A stretch of DNA of 64,000 bases from an uncultured Alphaproteobacteria bacterium. Lineage in GTDB: Bacteria > Pseudomonadota > Alphaproteobacteria > Rhizobiales > Beijerinckiaceae. The stretch lies in contig CALKHP010000039.1 of assembly GCA_937988775.1 (NCBI GenBank), forward strand, positions 21,066 to 85,065, given 5' to 3'. How positions within the stretch are numbered: the stretch's first letter is position 1; each line of letters starts with the position of its first letter. The translations under genes and the position numbers were made by a program. Positions 1 to 8,158 of this stretch are shown piece by piece. Below the pieces are notes generated by a model, which was not told the origin of the DNA, ran no database searches, and saw only the letters and a list, made by a program, of their open reading frames with translations.

Positions 1-42
1 CCCGCCGGCCTGCCGCCAACGCGCGCCGACCTCTATCGCTGA
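1..42 (+). CDS. 3' end of an upstream gene (partial)
   Basis: The first 14 codons of the window read as an open frame ending in TGA at 40-42, with C-terminal residues PAGLPPTRADLYR. The stop lies 12 nt before the ATG of the next gene, and the bases between contain a GGA-type ribosome site, so the two genes may share an operon. Too little is present to name the product; reading it as a real gene end is an inference from frame and spacing. Confidence 0.35.
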   Translation, partial: PAGLPPTRADLYR

Positions 43-54
43 GGACACCAGCCT

Positions 55-930
55 ATGCCGACACTCGATCGCGAACGAAACGCCGCCTTCCGGGATATGC
101 TGAACCGCCCCGGCCTGCTGCGCATCCCGGTGTGCAGCGATGCGCTCTCGGCGCGCATCATCGAGCGGCTCGGCTTCGGCATCGCCAGCATCAGCGGCTC
201 GGGCTCGATCGCCAGCTTCCTCGGCAAACCCGATACCGGCCTCGCCACCGCCACCGAGATCATCGACCGCGCCCGCCAGATCGCCGCCGCCGTCGACATC
301 CCGCTAATGGCCGATGCCGATACCGGCTACGGCAACATCAACAACATCCGCCGCACCATCCAGGGTTTCGAGGCGGCCGGCATCAGCGCGGTGCATCTCG
401 AGGACCAGGTCGCGCCCAAGCAGCCCGGCCTGCTGGCGGGATTGGCGGTGATCGACGCCGACGAAATGGTCGACAAGCTCCGCATCGCCTGCAAATCGCG
501 CCGCGACCCCAATTTCGTCATCGTCGGCCGCACCGACGCCTATTCAGCGCATGGCATCGACGAGGTCATCCGGCGCTGCAACCTCTATGCCGATGCCGGT
601 GCCGACCTGCTCTACCCGCACAACATCCTCGACCGCGACGATCTTCTCAAGCTGACGCGCGGCGTGCGCGGCGTGCCGCTGCTGCACGATGTCGTCGAGC
701 CGCATTCGACCTATAGCGACCGCGATCTGGAAGCGCTCGGCTTCAAGGCGGTGATCCACGGCCGCGCCAACATCTTCGTGCAGGCGCAGGCGGCCATCGA
801 CCTGTGGACCTACTATCGCGACCACGGCGAGACCAAGGGCTTCATCGACCGCATGATCAGCCCGAAGGACTGGAACGAGCTGATGGGCGCAGAAGTCGAG
901 GCCAATATCCGCGCCATGCTCGACGACTGA
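55..930 (+). CDS. Isocitrate lyase/PEP mutase superfamily enzyme
   Basis: This 291-residue protein belongs to the ICL/PEPM superfamily of Mg-dependent TIM-barrel enzymes that make or break C-C or P-C bonds next to a 2-oxo acid. Visible family marks are the DADTGYG metal-binding stretch near residue 85 and the HLEDQ stretch near residue 120. True isocitrate and methylisocitrate lyases carry a Lys-Lys/Arg-Cys-Gly-His loop after the latter. Here the loop reads PKQPG, without the catalytic Cys, so a lyase of that type is unlikely. An oxaloacetate or 2,3-dimethylmalate-type lyase, or a carboxyphosphonoenolpyruvate-mutase-like enzyme, is more plausible. The length is normal for the family. It sits just downstream of an unidentified gene end and converges on the metal ATPase gene. 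Confidence 0.8.
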   Translation: MPTLDRERNAAFRDMLNRPGLLRIPVCSDALSARIIERLGFGIASISGSGSIASFLGKPDTGLATATEIIDRARQIAAAVDIPLMADADTGYGNINNIRRTIQGFEAAGISAVHLEDQVAPKQPGLLAGLAVIDADEMVDKLRIACKSRRDPNFVIVGRTDAYSAHGIDEVIRRCNLYADAGADLLYPHNILDRDDLLKLTRGVRGVPLLHDVVEPHSTYSDRDLEALGFKAVIHGRANIFVQAQAAIDLWTYYRDHGETKGFIDRMISPKDWNELMGAEVEANIRAMLDD

Positions 931-941
931 GCCGAGCCCAT

Positions 942-1013
942 GGGCACCGGGTCAGGTCCGGGGCAAGACCTGAGGAACCACCAACCGCCTTGTGCCGGGC
1001 CTGACCCGGCACC
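942..1013. repeat. Intergenic inverted repeat between convergent genes
   Basis: The spacer between the ICL-family gene and the metal ATPase gene contains an imperfect long inverted repeat: a GGGCACCGGGTCAGG-like arm at 942-956 and its counterpart at 997-1013. Inside the right side is a perfect short hairpin, GTGCCGGG-CCTGA-CCCGGCAC, at 992-1012. There is no T-tract, so a classical intrinsic terminator is doubtful. It may act as an mRNA 3'-end stabiliser or be a dispersed palindromic element. Confidence 0.5.
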
Positions 1014-1018
1014 CAGCT

Positions 1019-3274
1019 TCAACGCGCCGCCGGCACCCGCAGCAACCTGAGCGCGTTCAGCGTCACCAGCACCGTCGCGCCGGTATCGGCGAGGATCGCC
1101 GGCCACAATCCGGTCAGGCCGATGATCGTCGTGACCAGGAACACCGCCTTCAGGCCGAGCGCGATGGCGATGTTCTGGTGGATATTGCCCATGGCGCGCT
1201 TCGACAGCGCGATCATCGCGCCGATATCGCCGACCCTGCCGTGCAGCGCCGCCGCATCCGCCGTTTCGAGCGCCACATCGGTGCCCCCGCCCATGGCGAT
1301 GCCGATATCGGCGGCGGCCAGCGCCGGCGCGTCGTTGATGCCGTCGCCGACCTTGGCGACGACATGGCCCTGCCGGCGATAGTCGGCAACGATACGCTGC
1401 TTGTCCTCAGGCATCAGGCCGGCGCGAACCTCGAGGCCAAGTTGAGCCCCGATCGCCTGCGCCGTGCGCGGGTTGTCGCCGGTCAGCATCACGGTCACGA
1501 TGCCGTCCTGTTTTAGCCTGGCCAGCGCGCTGGCCGCATCCGGGCGCGGCTCGTCGCGCATGGCGATCAGCCCGGCCACGGCATCGCCGGCCAGCAGCAC
1601 CGACACTGTCTTGCCCGCTTCGGTGAATGCCGTGATGCGGGCGGCAAGCTCCGGCGCAAGCGCGACGCGCTCGCCCGCCGCTTCGGCCGAGCCGAGAAAC
1701 AGCGCGACACCATCCAGCGTGCCAGTGACGCCCTTGCCGCCGAGCGCCTTGCTGTCTTGCGTCGCCGGCGCGGCGATGCCGCGCGATGCCGCTTCCGCCA
1801 GGATCGCGACGGCGAGCGGATGGCTCGAACCCGCCTCCAGCGCCGCCGCGCGCCGCAGAAGCGCGGCCTCGTCGCCGGAAATCGCGACGAGATCGGTGAC
1901 CTTCGGCTTGCCGGCGGTCAGCGTGCCGGTCTTGTCGAAGGCGATCGCCGTGACGCGGCCGAGATTTTCCAGCACCACGCCGCCCTTGAGCAGCAGCCCG
2001 CGCCGGGCGCCGGCCGACAGCGCGGCGGCGATCGCCGCCGGCGTCGAGATCACCAGCGCGCATGGGCAGCCGATCAGCAGGATGGCGAGGCCCTTGTAGA
2101 TCCACTCATCCCATGGCGCATCCGTCAGCAATGGCGGCAGAATGGCGACCAGCGCCGCCACTACCACGACACCCGGCGTGTAGTAGCGCGAGAAACGGTC
2201 GATGAAGCGCTCGGTCGGCGCCTTCGATTCCTGCGCCTCCTCGACCAGCTTGACGATACGCGCGATGGTGTTGTCGGCAGCGCCAGCGGTGACGCGCACG
2301 CGCAGCACGCCGTCGCCATTGACCGTGCCGGCGAACACGACCGCATCCGGCCCCTTGCGCACCGGCACGCTCTCGCCGGTGACCGGTGCCTCGTCGATGG
2401 CGCTGTCGCCCGACAGGATCACGCCATCGGCCGGAATGCGATCGCCCGGCCTGACCAGGATGGTTGCGCCGACGCCAAGCGTCTCGGCCGCGACCTCGCG
2501 CAGCTGTCCATCCTCCTCGAGGCGCGCCGTCTTCGGCACCAGCTCGCCAAGCGCCCTGATGCTGGCGCGCGCCCGGCCAGCCGCCACGCCTTCGAGCAAC
2601 TCGCCGATCAGGAACAGGAACACCACCATGGCGCCTTCCTCGCCGGCACCGATCAGCACCGCGCCGACCGCCGCGATGGTCATCAGCATCTCGATTGAGA
2701 ACGGCGTGCCGTAGCGCGCGGCGACCAGCGCGCGGCGCGCGATCGGCACCAGCCCGACCAGCATCGCGACATCGAAAGCATAGGTTGCCCAGGACGGCAC
2801 CAGTTTTCCGACCGCGTAGGCCGCGACCAGCGCCAGACCGGCGGCAATGGTCAGCCAGCCTTTGCGCGAGCGCCACCACGGCCCTTCGCTTGGGCCATGA
2901 TCATGGCCATGCAGGCCGATGGCGGCCTCCGGCCGGGCTACGGCCTGCTGCACATGGGTGTGATCATGGGCGTGATCATGGGCGTGGGCGTGACCATGGT
3001 CATGGTCATGATCGTGGTCGTGCCGATGCCCCGCGACCTCGGCCGCGTGGTCATCGCCGGCGCGCGCAATGCCGTAACCAAGCGTGCTGACCCGCTTCTC
3101 GACCGGTTGCAGGTCGCTTCCGGGCGCGTGATGCACCGTCATCGCGCCCGCCGTGACCGAAACGGCGACGCCCTCGACGCCCGGCACGCCACGCACAGCC
3201 TTGTCGATCTTGGCAGCGCAGGCCGCGCAATCCATGCCTTCGATCCGGTAGCGCGTCTGTTGTGCGATACCCAT
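1019..3274 (-). CDS. zntA: Zn/Cd/Pb-translocating P-type ATPase
   Basis: P1B-type ATPase that pumps divalent soft metals out of the cytoplasm at the expense of ATP. From the chosen start, a heavy-metal-associated domain comes first with GMDCAAC (Cys16, Cys19). A striking His/Asp-rich linker follows (alternating HD, HG and HA over about 25 residues), then membrane helices. Further on are the phosphatase TGES motif, the CPC transmembrane metal site (GCPCALVIS), the phosphorylation motif DKTGTLT and the GDGINDAP hinge motif. The CPC motif and Cys-rich N-terminus fit the Zn/Cd/Pb or Cu subgroups. The ZntR/CadR-like regulator next door favours Zn/Cd/Pb. The ATG at 3274 is preceded by AAGGGAGCC and is preferred over an in-frame ATG at 3295 that lacks a ribosome site. 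It is divergent from the MerR-family gene. Confidence 0.93.
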   Translation of the reverse strand: MGIAQQTRYRIEGMDCAACAAKIDKAVRGVPGVEGVAVSVTAGAMTVHHAPGSDLQPVEKRVSTLGYGIARAGDDHAAEVAGHRHDHDHDHDHGHAHAHDHAHDHTHVQQAVARPEAAIGLHGHDHGPSEGPWWRSRKGWLTIAAGLALVAAYAVGKLVPSWATYAFDVAMLVGLVPIARRALVAARYGTPFSIEMLMTIAAVGAVLIGAGEEGAMVVFLFLIGELLEGVAAGRARASIRALGELVPKTARLEEDGQLREVAAETLGVGATILVRPGDRIPADGVILSGDSAIDEAPVTGESVPVRKGPDAVVFAGTVNGDGVLRVRVTAGAADNTIARIVKLVEEAQESKAPTERFIDRFSRYYTPGVVVVAALVAILPPLLTDAPWDEWIYKGLAILLIGCPCALVISTPAAIAAALSAGARRGLLLKGGVVLENLGRVTAIAFDKTGTLTAGKPKVTDLVAISGDEAALLRRAAALEAGSSHPLAVAILAEAASRGIAAPATQDSKALGGKGVTGTLDGVALFLGSAEAAGERVALAPELAARITAFTEAGKTVSVLLAGDAVAGLIAMRDEPRPDAASALARLKQDGIVTVMLTGDNPRTAQAIGAQLGLEVRAGLMPEDKQRIVADYRRQGHVVAKVGDGINDAPALAAADIGIAMGGGTDVALETADAAALHGRVGDIGAMIALSKRAMGNIHQNIAIALGLKAVFLVTTIIGLTGLWPAILADTGATVLVTLNALRLLRVPAAR

Positions 3275-3303
3275 GCCAGGCTCCCTTGCAATCATCGAAA
3301 GCG

Positions 3304-3334
3304 CTCCTACATCCTCTAGCGGCTAGAGGAGCAA
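3304..3334 (-). promoter_or_regulatory. MerR-type promoter and operator of the metal ATPase gene
   Basis: A perfect 17-nt dyad, CCTCTAGC-G-GCTAGAGG (3313-3329), lies between the ATPase gene and its divergent regulator. On the minus strand it sits between TTGCTC (-35, 3334-3329) and TAGGAG (-10, 3309-3304), which are 19 nt apart. An over-long 19-nt spacer with the dyad inside it is the hallmark of promoters untwisted by ZntR/CadR/MerR-family activators. The match to family knowledge is strong. Binding by this particular regulator is inferred from adjacency. Confidence 0.85.
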
Positions 3335-3342
3335 GCAGGAAA

Positions 3343-3768
3343 ATGCACGAGCAGCTGGCAATCGGCGAGGCGGCGCGGGCGAGCGGCGTCAAGGTGCCGA
3401 CGATCCGCTATTACGAACAGATCGGCCTGTTGCCGTCGCCGCCACGCAGCGAAGGCAACCGGCGGCTCTATGGCGAAGGCGATATCCGCCGGCTCGCCTT
3501 CATCCGCCATGCCCGCGAACTCGGCTTCGAGATCGAGGCGATCCGCACCCTCGTCAGTTTGCAGGACGATCCGGATCAACCCTGCGCCGCCGCCGACGCG
3601 CTGGCCAAGCAGCATCTCGAGACGGTCGAGCAGCGCATCCGCAGCTTGACGGCGTTGAAGGGCGAACTGGAGGCGATGGTGGAAGGCTGCCGCCATGGCC
3701 GGATCGACGAGTGCCGGGTCATCGAAGTGCTCGCCGATCATGGCCAATGCCGGCATGCGCATCATTGA
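3343..3768 (+). CDS. MerR-family metal-responsive regulator (ZntR/CadR-like)
   Basis: 141-residue MerR-family activator. The N-terminus has the winged helix (IGEAARASGVKVPTIRYYE) and the second helix pair through about residue 70. A dimerisation helix follows, with Cys81 just before it. The C-terminal metal-binding loop and tail contain Cys116, His118, Cys124, Cys136 and four histidines in the last five residues. ZntR, CadR and PbrR place a Cys near position 79 and further Cys/His in this loop, so a divalent-metal sensor is likely. The exact metal cannot be read from sequence. The ATG at 3343 follows AGGA. The gene is divergent from the ATPase and the shared dyad lies between them, so it probably activates the pump and represses itself. 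Confidence 0.88.
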   Translation: MHEQLAIGEAARASGVKVPTIRYYEQIGLLPSPPRSEGNRRLYGEGDIRRLAFIRHARELGFEIEAIRTLVSLQDDPDQPCAAADALAKQHLETVEQRIRSLTALKGELEAMVEGCRHGRIDECRVIEVLADHGQCRHAHH

Positions 3769-3821
3769 GCGGCAGGCTGACGCCATCGCGCGCTTCGCAT
3801 CGGGATCGGAAAGGCGTGCTT

Positions 3822-5297
3822 TCAGCCGTGGTTCAGCACGATGGTCTTGGAGGCTGAGAACTCGTACAGCGCCTCGAAACCCTTCTCGCGGCCATGGCCT
3901 GATTTCTTGACGCCGCCGAACGGCAGTTCGATGCCGCCGCCCGCGCCGTAGCCGTTGACGAAGACCTGCCCGCAGCGCATGGCGCGCGCCACGCGCATCG
4001 AGCGCGCGGCATCGCGCGTCCACACGCCGGCGACAAGCCCGTAGGGCGTGCCGTTGGCGATGCGGATGGCGTCGGCCTCATCCTCGAACGGCATCACCGA
4101 GAGCACTGGGCCGAACACCTCGTCGCAGGCAAGCGCATTGCCGAGCGGCACCGGGCCGAGCATCAGCGGCGTCACATAGTAGCCATGCGCGGGCACGCCA
4201 TCCGCGATCCTGCCCTCGGCGAGCACCGGCAATCCGTCGGCGCGGGCGCGCGCCACGAAACCGTCGACGCGGGCCTGCTGGCCTTTCGTCACCATGGCGC
4301 CGAGATCGAGATCCATCTGGTGCGTACCGGCCCGCACCTTGGCGAAACGCCGGGCGATCTCGGCCACGAACGCATCATAGGCCGAGCGCTGCACCAGCAC
4401 GCGTGAGCCGGCCGAGCAGGTCTGGCCGCCATTCTGCACGATGGCGTTGATCACCACCGGCGCCGCCTTCTCGATATCGGCATCAGAAAACAGCAGTTGC
4501 GGGCTTTTGCCGCCGAGTTCCAGCGTGCAGCCGATATGGTTGCGCGCCGCCGCGCTCTGGATCAGCGTGCCGACTTCCGGGCTGCCGGTGAAGGAGATAA
4601 AATCGATGTCCGGGTGGTTGCTGAGCGCTTCGCCCGCCTCCTCGCCGAGGCCGGAGAGCACATTCAGGGCGCCGGGCGGAAAGCCGACCTCGAGCGCCAG
4701 CTCCGCCACGCGCAGCGTCGACAGGCAGGCATCCTCCGCCGGCTTGACGACGCAGGCATTGCCGCAGGCGAGCGACGCCCCGACCGAGCGGCCGAAAATC
4801 TGCAGCGGATAATTCCACGGGATGATGTGGCCGGTGACGCCATGGGGGTCGCGCACCACCGCGACCGTATAGCCGTTGAGGAAGGGAATCGTCTCGCCAT
4901 GCACCTTGTCGGCCGCGCTGCCGTAGAATTCGAAATAGCGCGCACCGGCCACGATATCGGCGCGTGCCTGCTTCATCGGCTTGCCGGTATCGGTCGCCTC
5001 CAGCACCGCCAGTTCCTCGGCATGGCTTGCGACCGCCTCGCCGAGCCTGCACAGCAGCCGGCCGCGCTCGGTGGCGGTCAGCCGCCCCCACGGCCCGCTC
5101 TCGAACGCCCGGCGCGCGGCCTTCACCGCCGCATCGACATCGCCCGCGGAGGAGCGCGCCATCACGGCGAACGGCTTGCCATCGGACGGGCACAGCGCGT
5201 CGAGCGTGCCGCCGTCTCCGGCCGGCACCGCCTTGCCGTCGACGATATTGGCGTAGAAGCGGAGCGTCGTTTCAGCCGCCTTGCTGGTGATGTTCAT
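3822..5297 (-). CDS. NAD(P)-dependent aldehyde dehydrogenase
   Basis: 491-residue member of the ALDH superfamily, oxidising an aldehyde to the acid in the cytosol. The IIPWNYP cofactor-site motif is near residues 158-164, the general base Glu260 is in LELGGKSP, and the nucleophile Cys294 is in GGQTCSAGSR. The length and all key residues are intact. It resembles the betaine-aldehyde, gamma-aminobutyraldehyde and other broad-substrate dehydrogenases, but the substrate cannot be assigned from sequence alone. It stands alone, convergent with the MerR gene, so context gives no pathway. A role in the sugar-acid pathway further downstream is possible but unsupported. Confidence 0.88.
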   Translation of the reverse strand: MNITSKAAETTLRFYANIVDGKAVPAGDGGTLDALCPSDGKPFAVMARSSAGDVDAAVKAARRAFESGPWGRLTATERGRLLCRLGEAVASHAEELAVLEATDTGKPMKQARADIVAGARYFEFYGSAADKVHGETIPFLNGYTVAVVRDPHGVTGHIIPWNYPLQIFGRSVGASLACGNACVVKPAEDACLSTLRVAELALEVGFPPGALNVLSGLGEEAGEALSNHPDIDFISFTGSPEVGTLIQSAAARNHIGCTLELGGKSPQLLFSDADIEKAAPVVINAIVQNGGQTCSAGSRVLVQRSAYDAFVAEIARRFAKVRAGTHQMDLDLGAMVTKGQQARVDGFVARARADGLPVLAEGRIADGVPAHGYYVTPLMLGPVPLGNALACDEVFGPVLSVMPFEDEADAIRIANGTPYGLVAGVWTRDAARSMRVARAMRCGQVFVNGYGAGGGIELPFGGVKKSGHGREKGFEALYEFSASKTIVLNHG

Positions 5298-5398
5298 GGC
5301 GTTGCCTCACGTTCTCGAAACATCGGCCAGAATAATACCCGGCTCCGGAGGCCGCCAGCCAAAACGCCGGCGCGCGACAATCGGTGCCGCGGCGATGC

Positions 5399-5776
5399 TC
5401 AACTGCGTTGCGGCAGCCCGTACCGGAACACGATCACCGCGAACAGCACCAGCGCCGCGAGCGCCAGCAGCGAGCCGACGATCGGCAGCACGATGTAGCC
5501 GGTCCCGGCGAGCAGCACGGTTGCGATGCCGACAGGCAGCACGATCGCGCCCGCCACCGCGAGGCTCGCCTGGATGACGGCGAGCCGTCCAGCCGCCGCT
5601 GCCGGCACTGCGGAATAATACAACGCGGCCAGGAACAGCCCGACATAGCCGAGCAGGTTGAGATGGGCATGCGCCGGCACCAGCACGAAATCCTCGCGGA
5701 TGCCCATGAAAATGCCGAGCAGGAAGCCGACGATGCCGACCAGCACGCTGATCCGCAGCAAATTCGTTGCCAGCAT
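5399..5776 (-). CDS. Small four-helix membrane protein with HAHLNLLG motif
   Basis: 125-residue, very hydrophobic protein with about four predicted membrane segments. Its most distinctive feature is HAHLNLLGYVG near residue 36. It resembles the conserved His-containing helix of heme-copper oxidase subunit I, and stand-alone proteins of this kind are often labelled cytochrome-oxidase-like. It is far too short to be an oxidase subunit, so a heme-binding or sensor role is only a guess. It lies 72 nt downstream of ccdA on the same strand, so the two may be co-transcribed, which loosely fits a respiratory or cytochrome context. Confidence 0.65.
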   Translation of the reverse strand: MLATNLLRISVLVGIVGFLLGIFMGIREDFVLVPAHAHLNLLGYVGLFLAALYYSAVPAAAAGRLAVIQASLAVAGAIVLPVGIATVLLAGTGYIVLPIVGSLLALAALVLFAVIVFRYGLPQRS

Positions 5777-5848
5777 GATTTCCTCCCTTTGCCTCTTACG
5801 GGCATCGGGAGCGCGTTATACGCGTCTCTTCAGGCAGATGCGAGAGCC

Positions 5849-6589
5849 TCAACCGAGTTTCGCCAAGCCCGGAAACGTCTCCAGCAGCCAGAAGGCCATG
5901 CTCGAGAACTGGCCGGTGAGGAACAGCAGCCCCGTGACGACGAGCAGCGCGCCCATCGCCTTCTCGATCAGCGCCATTTGCCGTTTTAGCCGGCTGGCAA
6001 CGTTCAGGAACGCGCCGGCAAAACCGGCCGCGAGCAGGAACGGCACGCCGAGCCCGGCCGAATACAGCCCGAGCAGCGCCGCGCCCTGCGCGACGGAATC
6101 CTCGCGGCTTGCCAGCGCCAGCACCGCCGCCAGCACCGGGCCGATACACGGCGTCCAGCCGAAGGCGAAGGCGAGCCCCATTACGTAAGCGCCGGCGGGA
6201 CCGGGCGCGCGTTCGACCTGCAGGCGCGCCTCGCGATAGAACAGGCCGATGCGGAACACGCCGAGGAAATGCAGCCCGAACAGGATGATGACGATACCGG
6301 CGACAATGGCCAGCGTCGGCAGATATTGCGCCAGCAGCCGCCCGAACACCGAGGCCGTCGCGCCCAGCAGCACGAACACCGTAGCGAAACCGAGCACGAA
6401 GGCGAGCGCCGAGCCGAGCAGGCGGCGGCGCGACAGGTTGGCCCCGCCCGCGCCCGATGCCTGCATCTCGGCCATGCTGATGCCGGCGAGATAGCACAGA
6501 TAGGGCGGCACGAGCGGCAGCACGCATGGCGAGATGAAGGAGAGTATGCCGGCCAGGAACACGCCGGGCAAAGTGATGTCGCTCGCCAA
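5849..6589 (-). CDS. ccdA: Cytochrome c biogenesis protein CcdA
   Basis: 246-residue member of the CcdA/DsbD-beta family. It moves reducing equivalents from cytoplasmic thioredoxin across the inner membrane to reduce periplasmic apocytochrome or other thiol proteins. About six membrane helices are evident. Family signatures are FISPCVLPLVPPYLCYLAG near residue 20 and the second-half FGWTPCIGPVL. The two redox Cys that define the family are the ones in the SPC and TPC motifs. The start is a TTG codon at 6589, preceded by AGGAG at good spacing. The next gene downstream encodes a small membrane protein, possibly co-transcribed. Confidence 0.9.
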   Translation of the reverse strand: MASDITLPGVFLAGILSFISPCVLPLVPPYLCYLAGISMAEMQASGAGGANLSRRRLLGSALAFVLGFATVFVLLGATASVFGRLLAQYLPTLAIVAGIVIILFGLHFLGVFRIGLFYREARLQVERAPGPAGAYVMGLAFAFGWTPCIGPVLAAVLALASREDSVAQGAALLGLYSAGLGVPFLLAAGFAGAFLNVASRLKRQMALIEKAMGALLVVTGLLFLTGQFSSMAFWLLETFPGLAKLG

Positions 6590-6823
6590 TGGCTTCTCCT
6601 GTCAAGTGGGCCGACCCAAGGGGGCGTCCCAAGGGGGCGGACCATGATGTCGCGGGCCATCGCCTGGCAAGGTGGGCGGCGTTCACATCCTCGCGCGCCT
6701 GACTGTGCGATGAACGCGGCGTTCATCGCCTATCCCGCAACGGAATGCTATGGTTCGCATTGTCACGGCCGCCGGCGGAAGCCCCCGCGCGACGGACCGG
6801 GCCATATTTCAGGGAGTAGCCCC

Positions 6824-7099
6824 ATGAGAAAGTCCATCTTGTTCGCCGCGACGGTCGCCGCCATGACCATTCTGGGCGCCGCGATTTCGGCGGAGGCAGC
6901 CCCGGTCAACCCCGCAAGCGCCGCCGTCCACACGGATGCAGCCATCCACACCGAAACCGTCGCCCATCACAGCCGCCACCACATGCGGCGCCACCATCGC
7001 ATGGAGCGCCACACGATGCGGCGTCATCACAGGATGGAGCGGCGCGATCACCGCATGGAGCGCCGTCACCACCGCATGGAGCGTCGCCACCACCGCTGA
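6824..7099 (+). CDS. Secreted His/Arg/Met-rich tandem-repeat protein
   Basis: 91-residue protein with a clean N-terminal signal peptide (hydrophobic stretch ending AEAA near residue 26). The second half, from about residue 50, is built of degenerate 7-8-residue repeats of the type RRHHRMER, giving a run rich in His, Arg and Met. The matching DNA (about 6985-7096) is a tandem repeat. AGGGAG lies 7 nt before the ATG. The mature protein should be periplasmic, strongly basic and capable of binding metal or polyanions, but no family was recognised and function is unknown. A strong terminator follows, so it is a single-gene transcript or the end of one. Confidence 0.7.
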   Translation: MRKSILFAATVAAMTILGAAISAEAAPVNPASAAVHTDAAIHTETVAHHSRHHMRRHHRMERHTMRRHHRMERRDHRMERRHHRMERRHHR

Positions 7100-7148
7100 G
7101 AACAGTCCATCTGCATAGCGCCTTGACCGGCGCGCCGTTCCGGTGCTG

Positions 7149-7176
7149 AAAGGCGGGAGTTCCCTCCCGCCTTTTT
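7149..7176 (+). terminator. Intrinsic terminator after the repeat-protein gene
   Basis: The hairpin arms AAAGGCGGGAG and CTCCCGCCTTT flank a TTCC loop and run into five T residues. It is placed about 50 nt after the stop of the His/Arg-rich gene and only 10 nt before the ATG of the next gene. Confidence 0.88.
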
Positions 7177-7186
7177 CGCGTGCGCC

Positions 7187-8158
7187 ATGCAACGGATCGA
7201 CGCTTCCCAGTTCGCCGCATTGCGGCATGCCTTCGCAGCGCTTGCGGCATGCTCGGATGCCGGCCCCGCCGGCACCATGATCCAGGATAGCGGCCGGCCC
7301 GGCCCCACCGTCGGCATCACCGCGATGACCCATGGCAACGAACCGGCCGGGCTCGCCGCATGGGATGCGCTGACCCGCCGCGCGCCGCTGGCGCTGCTCA
7401 AGGGCCGGGTCGTGTGGGTGCTCAACAACCTCAAGGCGGCCGAGCGCTATTTCGCCCTGCCCTTCGAGGCGCCTTTCCCCGACAAGCAGCGGACGCGCGC
7501 CTTCGACCTGAACATGAACCGCCTGCCGCGCGACCTCACCGCACGCGCCCGGGGCGAGGCCTATGAGATCGACCGCAGCCTCGACCTGCTGCCGGTGTGG
7601 CGGAGCTTCGATGTCGGGCTCGACATCCACACCACCTCGCAATCCGAGCCGCCGATGCTATGCGTCACGGCCGCGACCGATCCGGCGCTCTATCGCGGTT
7701 TTCCGGCCGAGGACGTGATTCTCGGCTTCGACACGGCGGCGCGCGACGCGGTGGTGCTGAACTATTTCGGCAAGCCGGGCGCCGCCTCGCAATGTTTCAG
7801 CGTCGAGGCCGGCGGTCACGAGGATGCCGCCAGCTGGCGCACCGCGACCATGGCGGTGCGCATCCTGCTTGCCAATCTCGGCATGGCGGCGCCCCTCGAG
7901 ACGCGGCCGATGCCGCGCCGGCTCTACCGCCTGAGCGGCGGCGTGTTCTTTCCGGCGCCCGATTATGCCATGGTGGAAATCTTCCCGAATTTCGCGCCGA
8001 TCCGGGCCGGCGCGGTGCTGGCGCGCGGGCAAGGCCCCGATCTCGTCGCGCCCCATGACGGCCATGTGCTGATGTGCCCGAAAAGCGGCCGCCTGAGCGA
8101 TATCCGCGAGGAGGCGGTGTTCCTCTCGGCGCCGGTCGAGGCGCTGGCAGCGGCCTGA
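7187..8158 (+). CDS. Succinylglutamate desuccinylase/aspartoacylase family zinc hydrolase
   Basis: 323-residue member of the AstE/AspA branch of the M14 metallopeptidase fold. It hydrolyses an N-acyl or related amide bond with a zinc ion. The ligands are visible: the H and E of THGNE near residues 49-52 and the His of DIHTT near residue 147. The catalytic Glu is in the EAGGHE stretch near residue 210. The substrate is not determinable. The ATG used here begins only 10 nt after the T-tract of a strong terminator and has no ribosome site, so either the mRNA is leaderless or a later start (Met31 or Met47) is used. The catalytic His is near residue 49, so a start at Met47 would leave little before it. 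It converges on the flavoprotein gene with no gap. Confidence 0.78.
   Translation: MQRIDASQFAALRHAFAALAACSDAGPAGTMIQDSGRPGPTVGITAMTHGNEPAGLAAWDALTRRAPLALLKGRVVWVLNNLKAAERYFALPFEAPFPDKQRTRAFDLNMNRLPRDLTARARGEAYEIDRSLDLLPVWRSFDVGLDIHTTSQSEPPMLCVTAATDPALYRGFPAEDVILGFDTAARDAVVLNYFGKPGAASQCFSVEAGGHEDAASWRTATMAVRILLANLGMAAPLETRPMPRRLYRLSGGVFFPAPDYAMVEIFPNFAPIRAGAVLARGQGPDLVAPHDGHVLMCPKSGRLSDIREEAVFLSAPVEALAAA

Noticed and set aside
2897..3319. A Met/Val-rich frame opposite the metal ATPase N-terminus
   Set aside because: It is the reverse complement of the His/Asp-repeat linker codons, so the VMVMVIVVV pattern is an artefact.
6606..6640. Short direct repeat CCAAGGGGGCG near the ccdA start region
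   Set aside because: Only two imperfect copies in a GC-rich spacer; no CRISPR-like spacing or other structure.
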